DNA of 64,000 nt from Lytechinus pictus (GCF_037042905.1 NC_087246.1:35334001-35398000); one strand, 5' to 3'; counted from the first letter of the stretch, positions 27,479 to 40,189 are shown. Numbers and translations are program-made. Notes: generated from the letters alone by a model not told the origin.

Positions 27479-28711
27479 CTGCAACAAAACAAAAATACTG
27501 ATATTAGACAGCAGGGAAGCACACAGAAAGTATATTCTTCTTTACAGAATTTAGACCAAATTGAAAGCACACAGCTTGATCATCAATAATGATGCATCTC
27601 ATGCTAGGGTACCAGGCCATGCCTCCAAGCAATGACCGTGTAACATAGGGATTCTTAATAAAGCAGTACATGTTAAGTTATGTATAACTTTAAGAACCCA
27701 AATATTCAACCGTCCTGGGTGAGAAAACAGACGAGGGCTCACAAACTTTGAATGTCAAATGACTCCATGCAAATCAGCTCAACTAAAAAACAGGTGAAAA
27801 TTCAATGAATGAAACTGAAGCAATTGAAATCAACTCTCAGATATTTTCTGTTTTGCAAAATAGTTTGTTGTTAGAACACAGGTTTACTGTAATGAGATGC
27901 ATCAATTGCTGAATTGTGAATATACAATCTGTAACTTAAAGATACCATTTATTTTATTTACTACATTTATCTATTTATTCATTTATATATTGTTTTATTT
28001 ATTTACATGTATTAACTTATTTACCAGTAGGCCTATATAGTTTTCATTAAAGAAAAAAATTGCAGGACATCATGACCGAGTTTCACTTTAATTTCCTGAT
28101 TTCTTTCTTTTGTTCTTTTTTTTTTTTTTGGGGGGGGGCTCGGCCTGGGGGAGGGGCAACTATATTACTGTACACATGTGTGACAAAAAAATGTGTAAAA
28201 GGGTACTTTTTGCACATCAGGCAGGTAATGCATCAAAAAGGCCAAAATCTGACAAAAAGGGTTGTGAGGTAAAGCACATAGGCCTAGGCTATATAACATT
28301 ATTCATTAACAAGTATAATTTGTAAAAGTAGATATACAGTTGAGCGATATCTCGTTCTTACGTAGAATGGTTCTACGAAAGACCCTTTCATGCAACAGGC
28401 CCCTGGCTTCTTTGAGAGTAAGCCTGCGTTCGTAAATAATTTTTACTCTCAGACTCAGTCTCAAGAAGCCGCCTGGCTACGGCCGCCGGGTTGAAATCGG
28501 CCCTGCGGAAGAGACCTGCACCAATTTCAGCGAGTGGGACTGAAGTAAATAAAATTAAACTTGTTAAAATTAAACTGTAAAAGGTTAAGCAGGTAGGATT
28601 ACAGGAACGCTAAGTCAAAATTTTACTCATCGTATGGTTCCCAGGTACCTTATTATTATAAAATTAACTCTTTAAAAGACAGAAATCGCATAATGATGAT
28701 AAATAACTTAC

Positions 28712-28870
28712 CTTTAATAGCAGGCTTTTCGTGGTGTACCGCTTTTTGTTTGTTCCCGATCGCTTCTTGAACGTTTTTTCTGCACCTGCGCCCTCTAACG
28801 GTGCGCCGCGTTAACGTTATGTTTGCGCCGTGCGCCTGCGACCTGCGAGCTGCTGCAATCCAAGGCCAAA
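28712..28870 (-). promoter_or_regulatory. ess2: probable ess2 non-coding first exon and CpG-rich promoter
   Basis: On the minus strand a strong donor (AAAG|GTAAGTTATT at 28711/28712) follows a stretch rich in CpG (about 28740-28860, GTGCGCCGCG, TTTGCGCCGTGCGCC) within otherwise AT-rich DNA. It sits 1.2 kb upstream of the predicted acceptor at 27479. A housekeeping-type CpG promoter with an untranslated exon is the simplest reading. The exact start site is not visible. Confidence 0.4.
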
Positions 28871-29699
28871 AAAAAATTGATGCAGAGGTTTGAGGTTCAA
28901 CTCCCGGTAACATCTTTCGGATAATGACGTTAAAGGTCGGTCCAAGATGTACATAACCATATCGGATTGATACACGTCTGAGAAAAAAAAAAAAAACACA
29001 CACACACGCACACTTAGAGGTAGATAAATAAGCTTATTTTGTCCACCTATATAAAATTATCTTTCACCACATCCATTATTTTTCCTCGACCCTGGGGGAT
29101 TTTAGTTATACCCGTGTGAGTAAAAAAAAAAAAAAAAAATTGACACCTCACGAATCCCTATTTAAGGAAGAAATATGACATGAGCACATATTAATCATAA
29201 TCTGTGGCCGGAAAGAGCATCTTCTCCCAAATAATAATTACATGATACTATATTTAAGTGATATGTCTTCACTGTTGGATAATTAGTAGGTATTCTTTGC
29301 AGTGATGTACATTTTTACTTGCTCCCAAGTAAGACATGGCTCCAAATGGTCTCCAATTAATGAACCCAGATGTCAATGGTGTTTCAATCCTACAAGGTTT
29401 GCATTGAAACACCTTTTCAGTAATTAACATTATAATTGTTTAATAAACACTTTGGTATCCGAGTCGATTCTCAAGTTAATTTCATTGAAAAGGGGTTTGC
29501 AAATTATGTTTATAACTCATGCAGGATTACAACATTGACATCTGGATTCATTCATTGCAGCTGTGAATTACTTTGACGTAAATCAAATTTTACATCACAG
29601 TAAAAAAAAAACCCATGACTGTAATATCCAAGCGTTAACACATACCTGATAAATATGGTATATATATATATAAAATGAGGCCAACTCAAAAGATGACGC

Positions 29700-29762
29700 A
29701 GGACACCATCCTTAGCTTTAGCTTTCGTCTTTATTAAGACTTCGTCAGAAGCGTCTGAAAAA
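29700..29762 (-). ncRNA. hammerhead-ribozyme-like motif (best candidate)
   Basis: On the minus strand, from 29748 down: CTGACGA, A, helix II GTCTT-AATA-AAGAC (perfect 5 bp), GAAA, then GCTAAAGC, a 2-bp helix III like those of minimal hammerheads, then T-A at the expected cleavage dinucleotide. The base before CTGA and the base after the cleavage position can pair (GCTT with AGG), and GACGC (upstream) is complementary to GCGTC (downstream), giving a second segment of helix I across an internal loop. All core positions of the CUGANGA...GAAA consensus are present. A (TA)n tract lies 40 bp away. Confidence 0.45.
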
Positions 29763-30029
29763 TACTCACACCTCAAGAGCGTTTGGTACAAGTAAACTTA
29801 ATATATAACTATTTGTTCATGCAATATTTTTTCCTTAAATCGAGGGTTTGTGAGGTGTCCAGTTCAGTTTTTTTTACTCACATGGTACATTGGAGGACTA
29901 TAGGCTATGCCATGAAAGATGCACATGTATGGTCAAAAATATTAGAGGGGGCCATATGTGGCTTATTGGGTAAGATTTATTAAAAGTTGCGAGCGAAGCG
30001 AGCAAGCCGTATAATAATTTGATCAATCT

Positions 30030-30208
30030 CATTGCTTTCAAGAGATTTTATTGACAAATTTGACTTTGCCCAACTATCTGTTCCTGAGTGGAATAAACTC
30101 CCTCATCAAATAGTAGGCCTAAATGCAAGTTCGCTTGACAGCTTCCCAACTCTCCTGCAAAACCACTTTGAAAATAGACTCCTCCTCATAACGTGCATGC
30201 ATCCTTAA
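30030..30208 (+). pseudogene. possible LINE C-terminal fragment
   Basis: The frame reads SLLSRDFIDKFDF, AQLSVPEWNKLPHQIVGLN, SSLDSFPTLLQNHFENRLLL and then a stop. The WN+LP..+V....S+.+F...L..+ pattern recalls the end of CR1-like LINE proteins. It is short and has a stop just upstream, so the call is weak. Confidence 0.35.
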
Positions 30209-32635
30209 ATTTCACCTTCGAGAGACTATGCTGCAGATAGAGCCCTTTGAATATTATTGCAGAAGAAGACTCTCGTGCTCTAAATAGGATAGGATATCCA
30301 TTCCAGGGGAGGCTTTCATCAACATTTTTGTCTGACAAGTTGTCAGATGTGAAACCTTTCCTTCATTCTGATTGGTCAAATCACCGTTACTATTAACTGT
30401 CCGATAAAACAGGCCTCGGATAAAAAGTCCGTCATTTCATGACATGCTCACCAGGAGGGCCGTAGGATTCGGGAAGGGAAAGGGACGAAGTGGAAGGGAC
30501 GTAATAGGCTATACAGCCCCCCCCCCCCCCCCGATTAAAAGAAAGTAGACGATTTTGGAAAAATTATGATATACTAGTATTGTATAGGGCCTGACGTCTC
30601 TATTTTTTCGCTGCACACTTGCCTCGCGAATCGGCATCTTCGTGCATGCATCATTGAGTCAACACCAGTTTACAGTGTAGGTACCAAGATTGTACGGAAA
30701 TTACCCCCCCCCCCAAAAAAAAAAAAAAAAAAAAACGAATAGAACCATATTCAAGCTTGTAAGTCGGCAACAGAGCCACTGGCATGATCATTTGCGCCCC
30801 AGAAACGAAGGAGGGGCAGGGTCATCATGATTCCACAAAATGTGTATTAGTGTGCATGGGATTAACTTGTGCCTGTAGGCTCTCAAATGCGGGATCACGC
30901 ATACGAGCGTTTATTGATAGTGGAGGTAGTTACCCCCCCCCCCACCTCCATCCCCCCAAAAAAATGCAGAAAATCTTTGAATTCACCAGGGTTGTGTACC
31001 GAAACAAAGAGTACTCTCGAAAAGGCTTAGCAGTCATTTCCCTTCCTCACTGTCAAGGTATCATTTGGGAAAAATACATATCTCCAGCCCCCTTCCCCAA
31101 CGTACCCCAGCCAGGGAATTCTGCGTATTTGGCGCCCAATTTGCCACAAAATATTGTGGCAAAGCACCCGGCCCCAATAGGTGGGTCCACCTTTGGATGT
31201 TTGTTTCCGACGCGCCCACTTCAGTGAATTATATACCCTCGAACAGTACAGACGACGATGCATGTGTTTCATACGGGATGGGGGATGTGTGAGAGAGAGA
31301 GAGGGGGGGGGGGACTATTTCACTGAGCCAATATTTAATAGAAATCGGCGAGACAAAGGTGTAGCAATACAACACTTTGGCATTGAAAATGTATATTTCT
31401 CTCTTTTATTTTCACAAACGCTATTGGTAGATCAAGGACCAATTTCATAAAAATTTGTTAGAACAACAAAGTACAATTTCTATATTAACAAGTTGGTTAT
31501 TATCCAATCAAATTTACTGGTTTCAGTAGCTTTAAACTGATATTGTAAATTTGTTATAATACTAGTGTTATAAAACGGGCTCCTGACCCTTGAATTGTCG
31601 GCAATAAACATATATGGATAAATAAGTATAGTAATCATGATTACAGTTATTACAACATATGCTGACTACGCACATCCCAACCATATCGAACGAAATATAA
31701 ATCATGACACTGGGATATTATCCCCTCCCGCATTTCCATAGAATAATACTTTTTTTCTAATTCGAGTAAAATAAATCAATTGTATGTGCACATATTACTT
31801 ATATCAAGCAATATGGTATATACGAGTCAGTTTCGAACACAATAATAGTTATGTTTGTGATCAAACTGACGAGATACATCTCTAGATCAATGATGTTTCT
31901 CCGTAGCTCATTGACCTGTCTTCAAAAGAGCCAGGTATACTTAAAAGTTCAAACTAATCCATTGGACTTACTAATTTACTTTAATTTTATGTCACAATGT
32001 CTAGACATATATGTAAGACATTCTATGACATAGACATCTATAGGTAGCCTGAACTTTGGATGGACCTGGGTGGCAATTGGCCAACTGCTAAGTTTTGCCG
32101 AAGTCCCGACACTGGTCAACAGCCCATTGTTCCTAAAAGTCAGTCAGCCAAATCGATGAGTTCTAGAGAGGACGTAAAGTGTCCCAATTTCTTTGTGAAC
32201 CAAATTCACTTGACCGTTTCAATAATGTGATCGAAAAATCATTACACATGTGTATGTTACTCAAAACTTACTATAGTCAGTAAATGACATTGGGCACAAT
32301 ATACCTTTAGGTGGTTTGTGAATGAGGCCTTGGTCACATTAATAATTTGTTGTTTTTTTCATCTAGTTTTCCAAGATTTCAGTGCAAGATCACTGCTTGC
32401 AAGAGGTTAAATTAGACGTTAATACAGCTATATCAAGTAGTACTCTTCGCCATTGCCAATTACACACATTTTCTCAATAAATTACTGTCAATAACACATG
32501 AAGATATGACTTGCATTAAGTTACTGATATTTCACCACACCCTTGATCATATAATGTAGTACTGATAATAGCATGTTGAATGAAATGATAGTACGAGTCA
32601 AGTGTTTATTTCAGTTTGCCTTGAGGAAGAGACGA

Positions 32636-34602
32636 TCACTTATCTGCAACCGCAACCGCCAAACTGTCAATTTCTTTCTCTACTCCCCTGTCAAGTTTAT
32701 TATAGTCATTAATTATAGCCTCCATAAGACTTTGATCACCATCGGTATCATCATCTCCACAATGTCTTCCATTCCCTAATGTCACCTTCAGATATCCATC
32801 ACTTGGCATATCACCCGAGCTGGTGTTGTTTGAGACGGCCAACCGCGGTAAAAGTTTATTGTATTCATTTGCATTAACATCTTCCGAGTCATGCTTGCGG
32901 ATGGCAGACCGATCGAGTTTGTCGTAGTCGGCACTCTCCTCGACGGAACCCTTCGTATGCGTGGCAAGATTTGGTTTAGCAGCGATTGTTGGTTTCCGGT
33001 TTACCTTGATGCCTGTCTCTTTATTAGGAGGTTTACCATCTGGTTGTTGGGTAAGACGTAAAGATGCAGGAGCTGTGGAGCTTCCTCGTTTCGATCCTCC
33101 AAACTTAAAGTAATACGGATCCTCGTCATCCCCCGTGTCTTTACTAGAAGTCTCAGGATTTATGTTTGAATTCACATTCTTTCCCACCATGTTACCAACT
33201 TCGACCAGATCATACGCTTGATCAGGATCGGTTGTCGTCGATGTAGGATCCAGTCCAGGTCGAAGACCGGTATTCCCCCGTGAACCTGGTTCCAGTTTGA
33301 AGTAGTAACCACCGGTGCTTCCTTCCGTTGACGCCACAAGTTCGTCGTACTCAGACTCGTCTGGGGGTTGTGCCTTGTTACCAAGCCACTGGTATTGGTG
33401 GGGTAAAGATTGGCCTTTGAGGGTTACATATGGATCGCTATTTTGACCATTAGCAGGTGTTGAAGATTTAAGGTTAGCATTGAGTCTCCGTGGCAACGAA
33501 GGGTTTTCGTAGGGGTGGTCACTTTTGTCTGTAAACAAGAATAGAAATATAACTTTGAAAACATATGCTCCCATCCTTTCAGATCATGAAGGAAATCTTT
33601 GCTGCATATTCACTTTTTTACTTTTATCCCTAAAAGCAAGAAATGTATTTTTTTGTAATTCTGTTTTTATTAAGAAAGGTATTTTTTGTTTCTAACTTCA
33701 TTTCTCTGAAAATGAAAGAACGAGGTTTTACGAGATATCTCATTTTATTTTTATAAAAGAACATTCAAGAGGCCATAATGTCGTCATGATCCTCAAACAA
33801 TTAAAAAAAACAAGGTAAGAACTACAAACATCATCAGAATTAAAATTCCAAATAGAACGAAAGCGTAGCTAAAAGAATAACGCTTAACAACTGCCTCTTC
33901 TGTATGTCGATTTGGGATCTGCAAAAATGTGTTTTAAATGACCAAGGGTAAAGGGTTTTACCTGAACGCATTGTACTGGATCCATGAGTCTTTCCAGATC
34001 TCCGTCCGTCAGTCCTATCATAAAAAGGTAAACATTACATTTATAAGGTTCCAAGCAGAGTATATTTCAAGTTGATTTACTTTGTCTCTAATAAAATCTT
34101 TGTCGTTCTAACATTTCAGATTGAAAGGAAATATGGTGTAAACCCACAGAAGAAGGCCCTACACTCTAAAAATGAGAGGATGGAAAAGAGTAAATTACCC
34201 TTTAGAAGAGGTGAAGAGTGACGGCGTTTTCAATAAGCATGATAAGGGTGGAACTTAAGCCCCGGGAAAAAGCTGTCACGCCTCGATCGGCCTTTTCCAC
34301 CCTTTTCGCCTTTTGTGTTCTTCTTTTCAATCGTCTCTTTCTTTCAGTCCTTTCGCGCTCGTCCTTATTTCGGTCCTCCCTCACTTCCTTACTTTTTTCC
34401 TTTTTCTTATTGTTTACGTCATCTAAGAACTAAGAACTGTCCACTTACTTGGGCTTGTTTCTGGCCTGTTTTCTCCTTCTGTACAGGCAGAATATAAGAA
34501 TGGTGATTGCTATGGTAGCCAGTATCACCGACACCACGCTGACACTTGCAATCACTGCTCTACTGGCCATTCCCCGATCGCTTGATGTGATGTTAGGAGG
34601 TC
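32636..34602 (-). CDS. single-pass receptor with tyrosine-rich cytoplasmic tail (3' exons only, partial)
   Basis: Exons on the minus strand: 34449-34602, 33962-34014, 32636-33528, joined in consistent phase. The first recognised exon opens with GPPNITSSDRG (an N-glycosylation site), a 20-odd residue hydrophobic segment from AVIASVSVV to LIFC, then the stop-transfer RRRKQARNK. The tail of about 320 residues ends at a stop in 32636-32638. It holds ten tyrosine motifs in order: YENP, YVTL, YDEL, YYFKL, YDLV, YYFKF, YDKL, YNKL, YLKV, YNKL. Several are YxxL/V and SEYDEL fits an ITIM, so SH2-domain partners are likely. The phase of exon 34449-34602 requires exons further upstream, but none was recognised up to the next gene, so ligand and family are unknown. 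Confidence 0.75.
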
Positions 34603-35795
34603 CTGAAAATGATCAAACAAATAGTCATAATATGAGTATGACGGGTGTTGGGGGAACGGACAGTCAAATATCAGTAACCTCTTTCCCACTTGGATTTCAA
34701 AAACACATTAAAATATGATTAGGACCATTTTCTTTCATCTATGGTCGATATTTTCATACATAACTATGGGACAATTCATGACACATTGCGTTCAGAAATC
34801 GTATTATTATTCATTCCCGAGAAAAAAAAAAATGTATTTTCATCTACCTACCTACTGCTGTTGAGGATAGTAGCCGGTACTCAATTGTTACGTCATTCGT
34901 CATGAGCCGGTAATAAGTGGATACACATTATAAAATGTAGAGACAGTGCGTAGAATATTGCTTTCAGTGTTACCTATCGATTATGAGGCTATCCATCAGC
35001 TAATGTGCAAAAGTCATCGAGAAACACTGGAAGATAAATCTGCAAAATGAAACAAGAAACGAAATGGCAGATTTTAATATTAAATGTGCTCACATGCAGA
35101 CACAATACAATGATACATCCATCTGGCAACTTAAGTCCGAAAATTCTACATGAAAACAAGAGATGACACGAAAAATAATCAAACATCGCCCAATATCACT
35201 CTAGTATGATAGATCTTTTGTCATTTTTGTATTTTGACTTTATAAACCACAAGGCCAATGTAGAGTTTGTGTTTGACAATTATTTACCTGATACTAATTA
35301 ATTCGCTGTGTTACAATGTTTGACAAATCCTCCCGGGGGGGGGGGGCTGTCATTTTTAGGTGGACACCATTTGTGTATCTCAGATCGATGGTACAGAAGG
35401 CAACGGAGTTTTGAAAACGGACTCTCTAAAAACTAAAATGTTAAATAAAAAAATGAAAGGTTTAGAGGAGTAACAACCTTTTCTAAATGTTGCATTTACC
35501 ACTTTTAATGGTTCGACCCAACATTTAAATTTTTGGATTCAGCTTTATAAAAGATTGGATATATAACTTTCGGAAAATTATGTCATCTCTCCAACTTTCG
35601 ATTGCTGATTTAAATTTCAGTTTTTAGAGTGAACAAAATGATGCCAACTTACAATTAACATTGAAGATAAAGATTGTACATAAAAAGTTTAATAATTTTA
35701 TCCCACTGCATTTTCTTCACAATTTTCAGTGATATTGTCAATATTAGCCATCCAATTTAACAAGCATTCTTTTTCTTGGGTTCTATATACTTTCT
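34603..35795. other. no coding sequence recognised; MITE-like palindrome at 35426-35635
   Basis: Expected location of the next upstream receptor exon, but no convincing one was seen. At 35426-35635 the ends CTCTAAAAACTAAAAT and ATTTCAGTTTTTAGAGTG are inverted copies, a short MITE. A G12 tract lies at 35335-35347. Confidence 0.5.
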
Positions 35796-35807
35796 TCCAG
35801 GGGCGTC

Positions 35808-37140
35808 GATCCATTTTTCAGATTGGGGGGGGGGGGGCAAAATCATTAACGTTCCAAAGGCGCTCGATCGTATAAGACACCCATCCACACCCCCCCCCCC
35901 ACACACACACACACACTTTTTTTTTCTTGCTTTTTTAGCCTTTATTCAGATACTATTACATTTTTCATACATACAAGGGTAATAAATCAAATACATGTAT
36001 GCAAATTAAAGCGAAGTACACTTATACAGCAATATAACAAATGAAATAATATACATCTTGATATAAATTTTTCGAACAAATATTATCATAACCCATAATA
36101 CCAATAACAAAAACCTCGTAATTTCACATGTATTTACTGTATAATAATACCGTATTGTATGATGAAAAATCACAAGTACAGACTTTTTTAAGTGAAGAGG
36201 TTATCCCATAATAAAGAAAAGTACTTATACATGTATATCCATTCCTCCAACTTTTGTAAGACAATACAGAAAAAAAAAGTCTCTATGTTTATTCTTAGAA
36301 AGTATACAATAATCTGAATAAAGATTTTATGTATAAAGCACACACGAAAACAAAACAAAACACAACATCAACAAAATAAAACAAACAAAACCTTTTCCAC
36401 ACACCCTCTCACACACACCCACACACACACATATATATGACTCATGAGACACAGACACGTATCTCACCAACAAATTAATGCGAGCGCGAGCTGATTTTTT
36501 TTTTAGCATACTGACAGGAAAAGCGTACCTGTTTAGGGCTGTTTGTAACTCATGAGGATACATATCTCACTACACAGATAGTACGAGTGCCGAAAGTGAG
36601 CTAAAATTTCTTTATATTCTGACCTGAAAGCTTGATATTCTAAGCATTTTTGGTACTAATGATTAAGATTGGTATCTAAAAGAAGAATAGATGCGAGCGC
36701 AAAGCGCGAGCTGATAATTTTGATATTTCGATCTGAAAAAAATGACAGTTTAATGGAAGTTTTTGATAAAGAACAAGATATATATCCAAGAAAAGATGAT
36801 TGCAAATCGAAGCAGGAGTTCTTTTGAAGCTTAAAACTGAAAATGGGACATTTACATTCACCTATTCAATCATGAAAAGTAAGGGTTTTTACTACAGAAA
36901 TGATGCGAGCACGAAGCGCGAGCTAAAAAAAATTATATTCCAATCTGAAAAGCAGACATTTTGAGCACGATTTTAAATAAAGAACGAGTTGTGTATCTCA
37001 ATCTCGCTTGCTGAACATTACAATCTAGTTTTTTTTTGGTATATCCGGAATTATTGGGGGGCAAAATGATATGTTTGCCCCCCCAATATTTTCATTGGTG
37101 GGGCGATCGCCCCCCCTGCCCCCCAGGATCGACGCCTCTG
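35808..37140. mobile_element. 1.33-kb non-autonomous hAT-like element with perfect 8-bp target duplication
   Basis: Termini CAGGGGCGTCGATCC and GGATCGACGCCTCTG are inverted copies, and CTTTCTTC flanks both sides exactly (35800-35807, 37141-37148). The ends begin CAG and close CTG as in hAT elements. Inside are a G/C homopolymer pair near the ends, a (CA)n tract, and five degenerate copies of a 106-bp unit (about 36478-37010). There is no transposase frame. Confidence 0.9.
36478..37010. repeat. 106-bp tandem repeats with a GCGAGCGCGAAGCGCGAGC motif
   Basis: Units start near 36478, 36584, 36690, 36796 and 36902. Each opens with a variant of GATGCGAGCGCAAAGCGCGAGCT and continues through an AT-rich part with TTCGATCTGAAAAAA. 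The fourth unit is the most decayed. The array lies inside the hAT-like element at 35808-37140. Confidence 0.7.
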
Positions 37141-38837
37141 CTTTCTTCCTTATACTTTGTTTGTTTTATATTCTAATATTTCTAATCAAATTTCAGCGCA
37201 TGTTTTGTGTTTAAATAAACCCGTTTTAGCAAGCCAAGGAATCGTTAGCATATATAGATCGGTCTTTTGTATTAATATTTCTGTAGATTAAACATATGCC
37301 GCGTAGGTATATGTCTATCAAGTTACGTTTTCAAATCTGAGGAGAGCTAAAATTAACTTTTCGGTTTTGTGGGACTTTGATTTTGTGAAAATATGACGGA
37401 GTGAATTCTTTTTTTTTCTCGTGTTCTAACCGAATACTAAACCAAAGTGTGGCTAACCATTACTATAATAGTGTTTAGAAATCACCCAATGATCTACAAT
37501 GCTGTCAGGAAATCTAGTTCATCTCTTTAATCATGTCAATTCACCACAAACCGCATCAAATGTGCAATATAACGGTAAAATATGTGGAATATTATTTGAT
37601 GATTTCCTCTGTCTAGTGTTGGATTACTGCCAACATGGCCCTGGGAAGCGGGGGTCTCCATAAGCAGCACTCCCTGAAATTCTCGTACATGTGGAAAATT
37701 TTAAAAATGTATCCAAAAAGACCTTTATTTTGTAGTGAAGCCCTTTTTTTTTCTTTTTTTTTTTGCTTGTCAATTTTCTCTGAACAAAAATGGCTTTCGT
37801 TTTGTAGTGATTTTTTTTTTGCTTTTCAAATTTACATTCAGCACCCCGCTATTTCAGTGGCACATCCCAGTCCGAACTAATTACCCACCCCCCCCCCCCC
37901 GGGCCCTTTGCACGCTGAACAGTTTCAATAAAATCATGATTTGCGTTCACTCCTACTCCTTTCATTTAATACAATACATCTTTATTTTCTATTCTTTCTC
38001 CTTTATTTTTTAAATTCTTTTGTGAATCCTTTGGGGTTTTTCATCATCGTGATTTGACGGTAAAATTTCCCCTTCCTTCCTTATCGCTGATAACTCCTAC
38101 CGAATGATCCTACTTTGAATAATACAGGAATTGCAAAAATAACAACAGTCTATATCCATATTTCAACTAATTATTTCTCTTCCTGAAACTGATAGTATGA
38201 AATGAAATAATATGGGTATTTACCATACCATGATATGTAAGAATATGTAATCTGTAAGAAAATATAGAATATTATTGTAAAAGGAAAATTGAAACCGAGG
38301 GGGGGGGGGGGGTGTTAAAAAAAGGTTTAATTGAATTTTCAACCGGGAAATTTGTTATTAACATGATCAAGGAAGTGGTATTCAATATATTCTCCCAATT
38401 GCGAGGTAAGGAGAAAGGAGAGAAACAGGAAGGATGTAACGACCTAAAGACACATGTATAAAATATTGTGACTAACATGTAGTTTGGCTACATTCTTTGA
38501 AACCTGGGAACCTCGAAACTGGTACAGAGTCATCAGCATCTTGTATTGAACGATGTCAAATCGGTGAACTTGTCCTTTTGAACGATTTAGTAAAACGACT
38601 GCAACGTTGGAATTCAAAACCACATTATAATACAAATTTGCACTTTGCACTCATACCACATGTACGTAAACAATGAGTGAAACGCAATTCACAAACACCA
38701 TACCTGCATGTACTGAACTGAGCGAGTCACTTATTCACAATACTTCTATAACTAATTGTTGATGTTTTATGACAGAATTGAGATCAAATAATCAAATTTA
38801 TATGTTTTTAGTCTTCCTAGCTGTCTCTACTCCTCTT

Positions 38838-38898
38838 CTTCTTAATCATTACCATCTCCATCATCATCATCGTCATCATCTTCATCATCATCATCATT

Positions 38899-38930
<32 letters not shown>

Positions 38931-39050
38931 CTTCATCATCATCATCTTCATCATCATCATCATTATCTTCATCATCATCATCATCACCACCACCATCACC
39001 ACCATCGTCATCATCTTCTTCATCATCATCATCATCATTCATCATCATCA
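38838..39050 (+). repeat. (ATC)n microsatellite
   Basis: About 210 bp of TCA/TCT/ACC triplets. Poly-His, poly-Asp and poly-Met frames across it are artefacts. The flanking 37.2-38.8 and 39.1-40.1 kb hold homopolymer C or G tracts but no recognised gene. Confidence 0.95.
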
Positions 39051-40189
39051 TTTCCCCCAGCAATTTCTCTCTGATATGTGCAGTCATTAATTTTGATTGA
39101 AAATAACTATATTATCCCAAGCTCTTACAATCTAATAAACTTGAATTGCCTAGATTTCCCGTAATCGTCTGTATCCACTGATGATATCTACTTAAGGCTT
39201 TCACCATACAATATCAATTTTTTTTTATTTGTTTGTTTGTGTTGTAGATGATCATATTTAGCTCTTTTGCATCGCTATTGATCAGCATGCCCATGTTGAA
39301 AATTGAATAACAATAATGACATCAAGAAATGTATTTATAAAAAAAAGATGACATCCTACAATTTTTGAAACCAGAAGTTGATAGCACATTGTTTTTGTTG
39401 TAAGATAAGCAAACTGCAATGTAAGATTGGGAATAATGAGTATGGTGTCGTTATAGCATTGTTAGACACATAATTCATGAAATCGTACTGCACTGTAAAT
39501 GCGATATGTTGCAGTGCAAATACTTAGCTCATTATACCAATAATTACGAATGAATATTGATTCGTAAAGAAACGAAGTAATATCATGTATTTATAATGAG
39601 AGCAATTATATCACATGGATGATTAAACATCTAATTTAATTGTGTGGTGTAGGTTTTGTATTTTGGTTAACCTACCGGTTTGATCGAATAAGGAAGTAGC
39701 AGTTAAAAACAAAATGAGAAGGAAATCACTGGATACAATATTCTAATGTTTAGTGTTTTTATTATTATTTCAACTTTCATTAGTTTTAACTTCCGGGGGG
39801 GGGGACATTTTTAATGGGCAGATTCACCCTCTGCTCCCCGGTCAGCATAATGCTCGCCTCTCGCCCTTCGTTTTCTTCGTCTTATACGTAGAAGGCTCCA
39901 GGAGCGGGGCCAGTGTTTTTTAATATGGGGGGGGGGGGAGCCGGGGCATTATTACCCAAAGATAATGTCATTTTTCGCTCTCTCATTTGCTAGGAGTATT
40001 ATAGATTTACATATGGTACGGACCTCTTACTTAAAAAAGTCTTTCGTCTAATTCTCTCTTTTTTCTTACTTCTTCTATTCCCGTTTCCTGCCGCGTTTTT
40101 TTTTTTCTCTATACATGAGACACCCTATTAAAGGGCGGACTCATTCCTGCCCGTGAATCGCCACCCCTACCTACACTACTGCATGCGAC

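Larger units (their letters stand above)
28880..32570. other. intergenic DNA, repeats only
   Basis: Between the ess2 promoter and the receptor gene. Seen: A and C homopolymers (29122-29139, 30518-30532, 30704-30735), a TA-linked hammerhead-like repeat (29640-29770), a LINE-like C-terminal fragment (about 30030-30208), a GAGCGAAGCGAGC motif at about 29988, and a short repeat with TTTCATAAAA / TTATAAAACGG ends (about 31436-31585). No multi-exon gene was recognised. Confidence 0.6.

Noticed and set aside
38444-38650. Minus frame ending in LHVSHNILYMCL
   Set aside because: Looked for as a receptor ectodomain exon, but it lacks Ig/FN3 cysteine-tryptophan spacing and has no matching splice phase.
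38769-39087. Poly-His, poly-Asp and poly-Met frames
   Set aside because: Translations of one ATC microsatellite in different frames; no start context, no splice signals.
39676-39735. Signal-peptide-like minus stretch (DFLLILFLTATSLF) followed by a GT donor
   Set aside because: A stop lies upstream, there is no in-frame ATG and no compatible partner exon; probably chance hydrophobicity.
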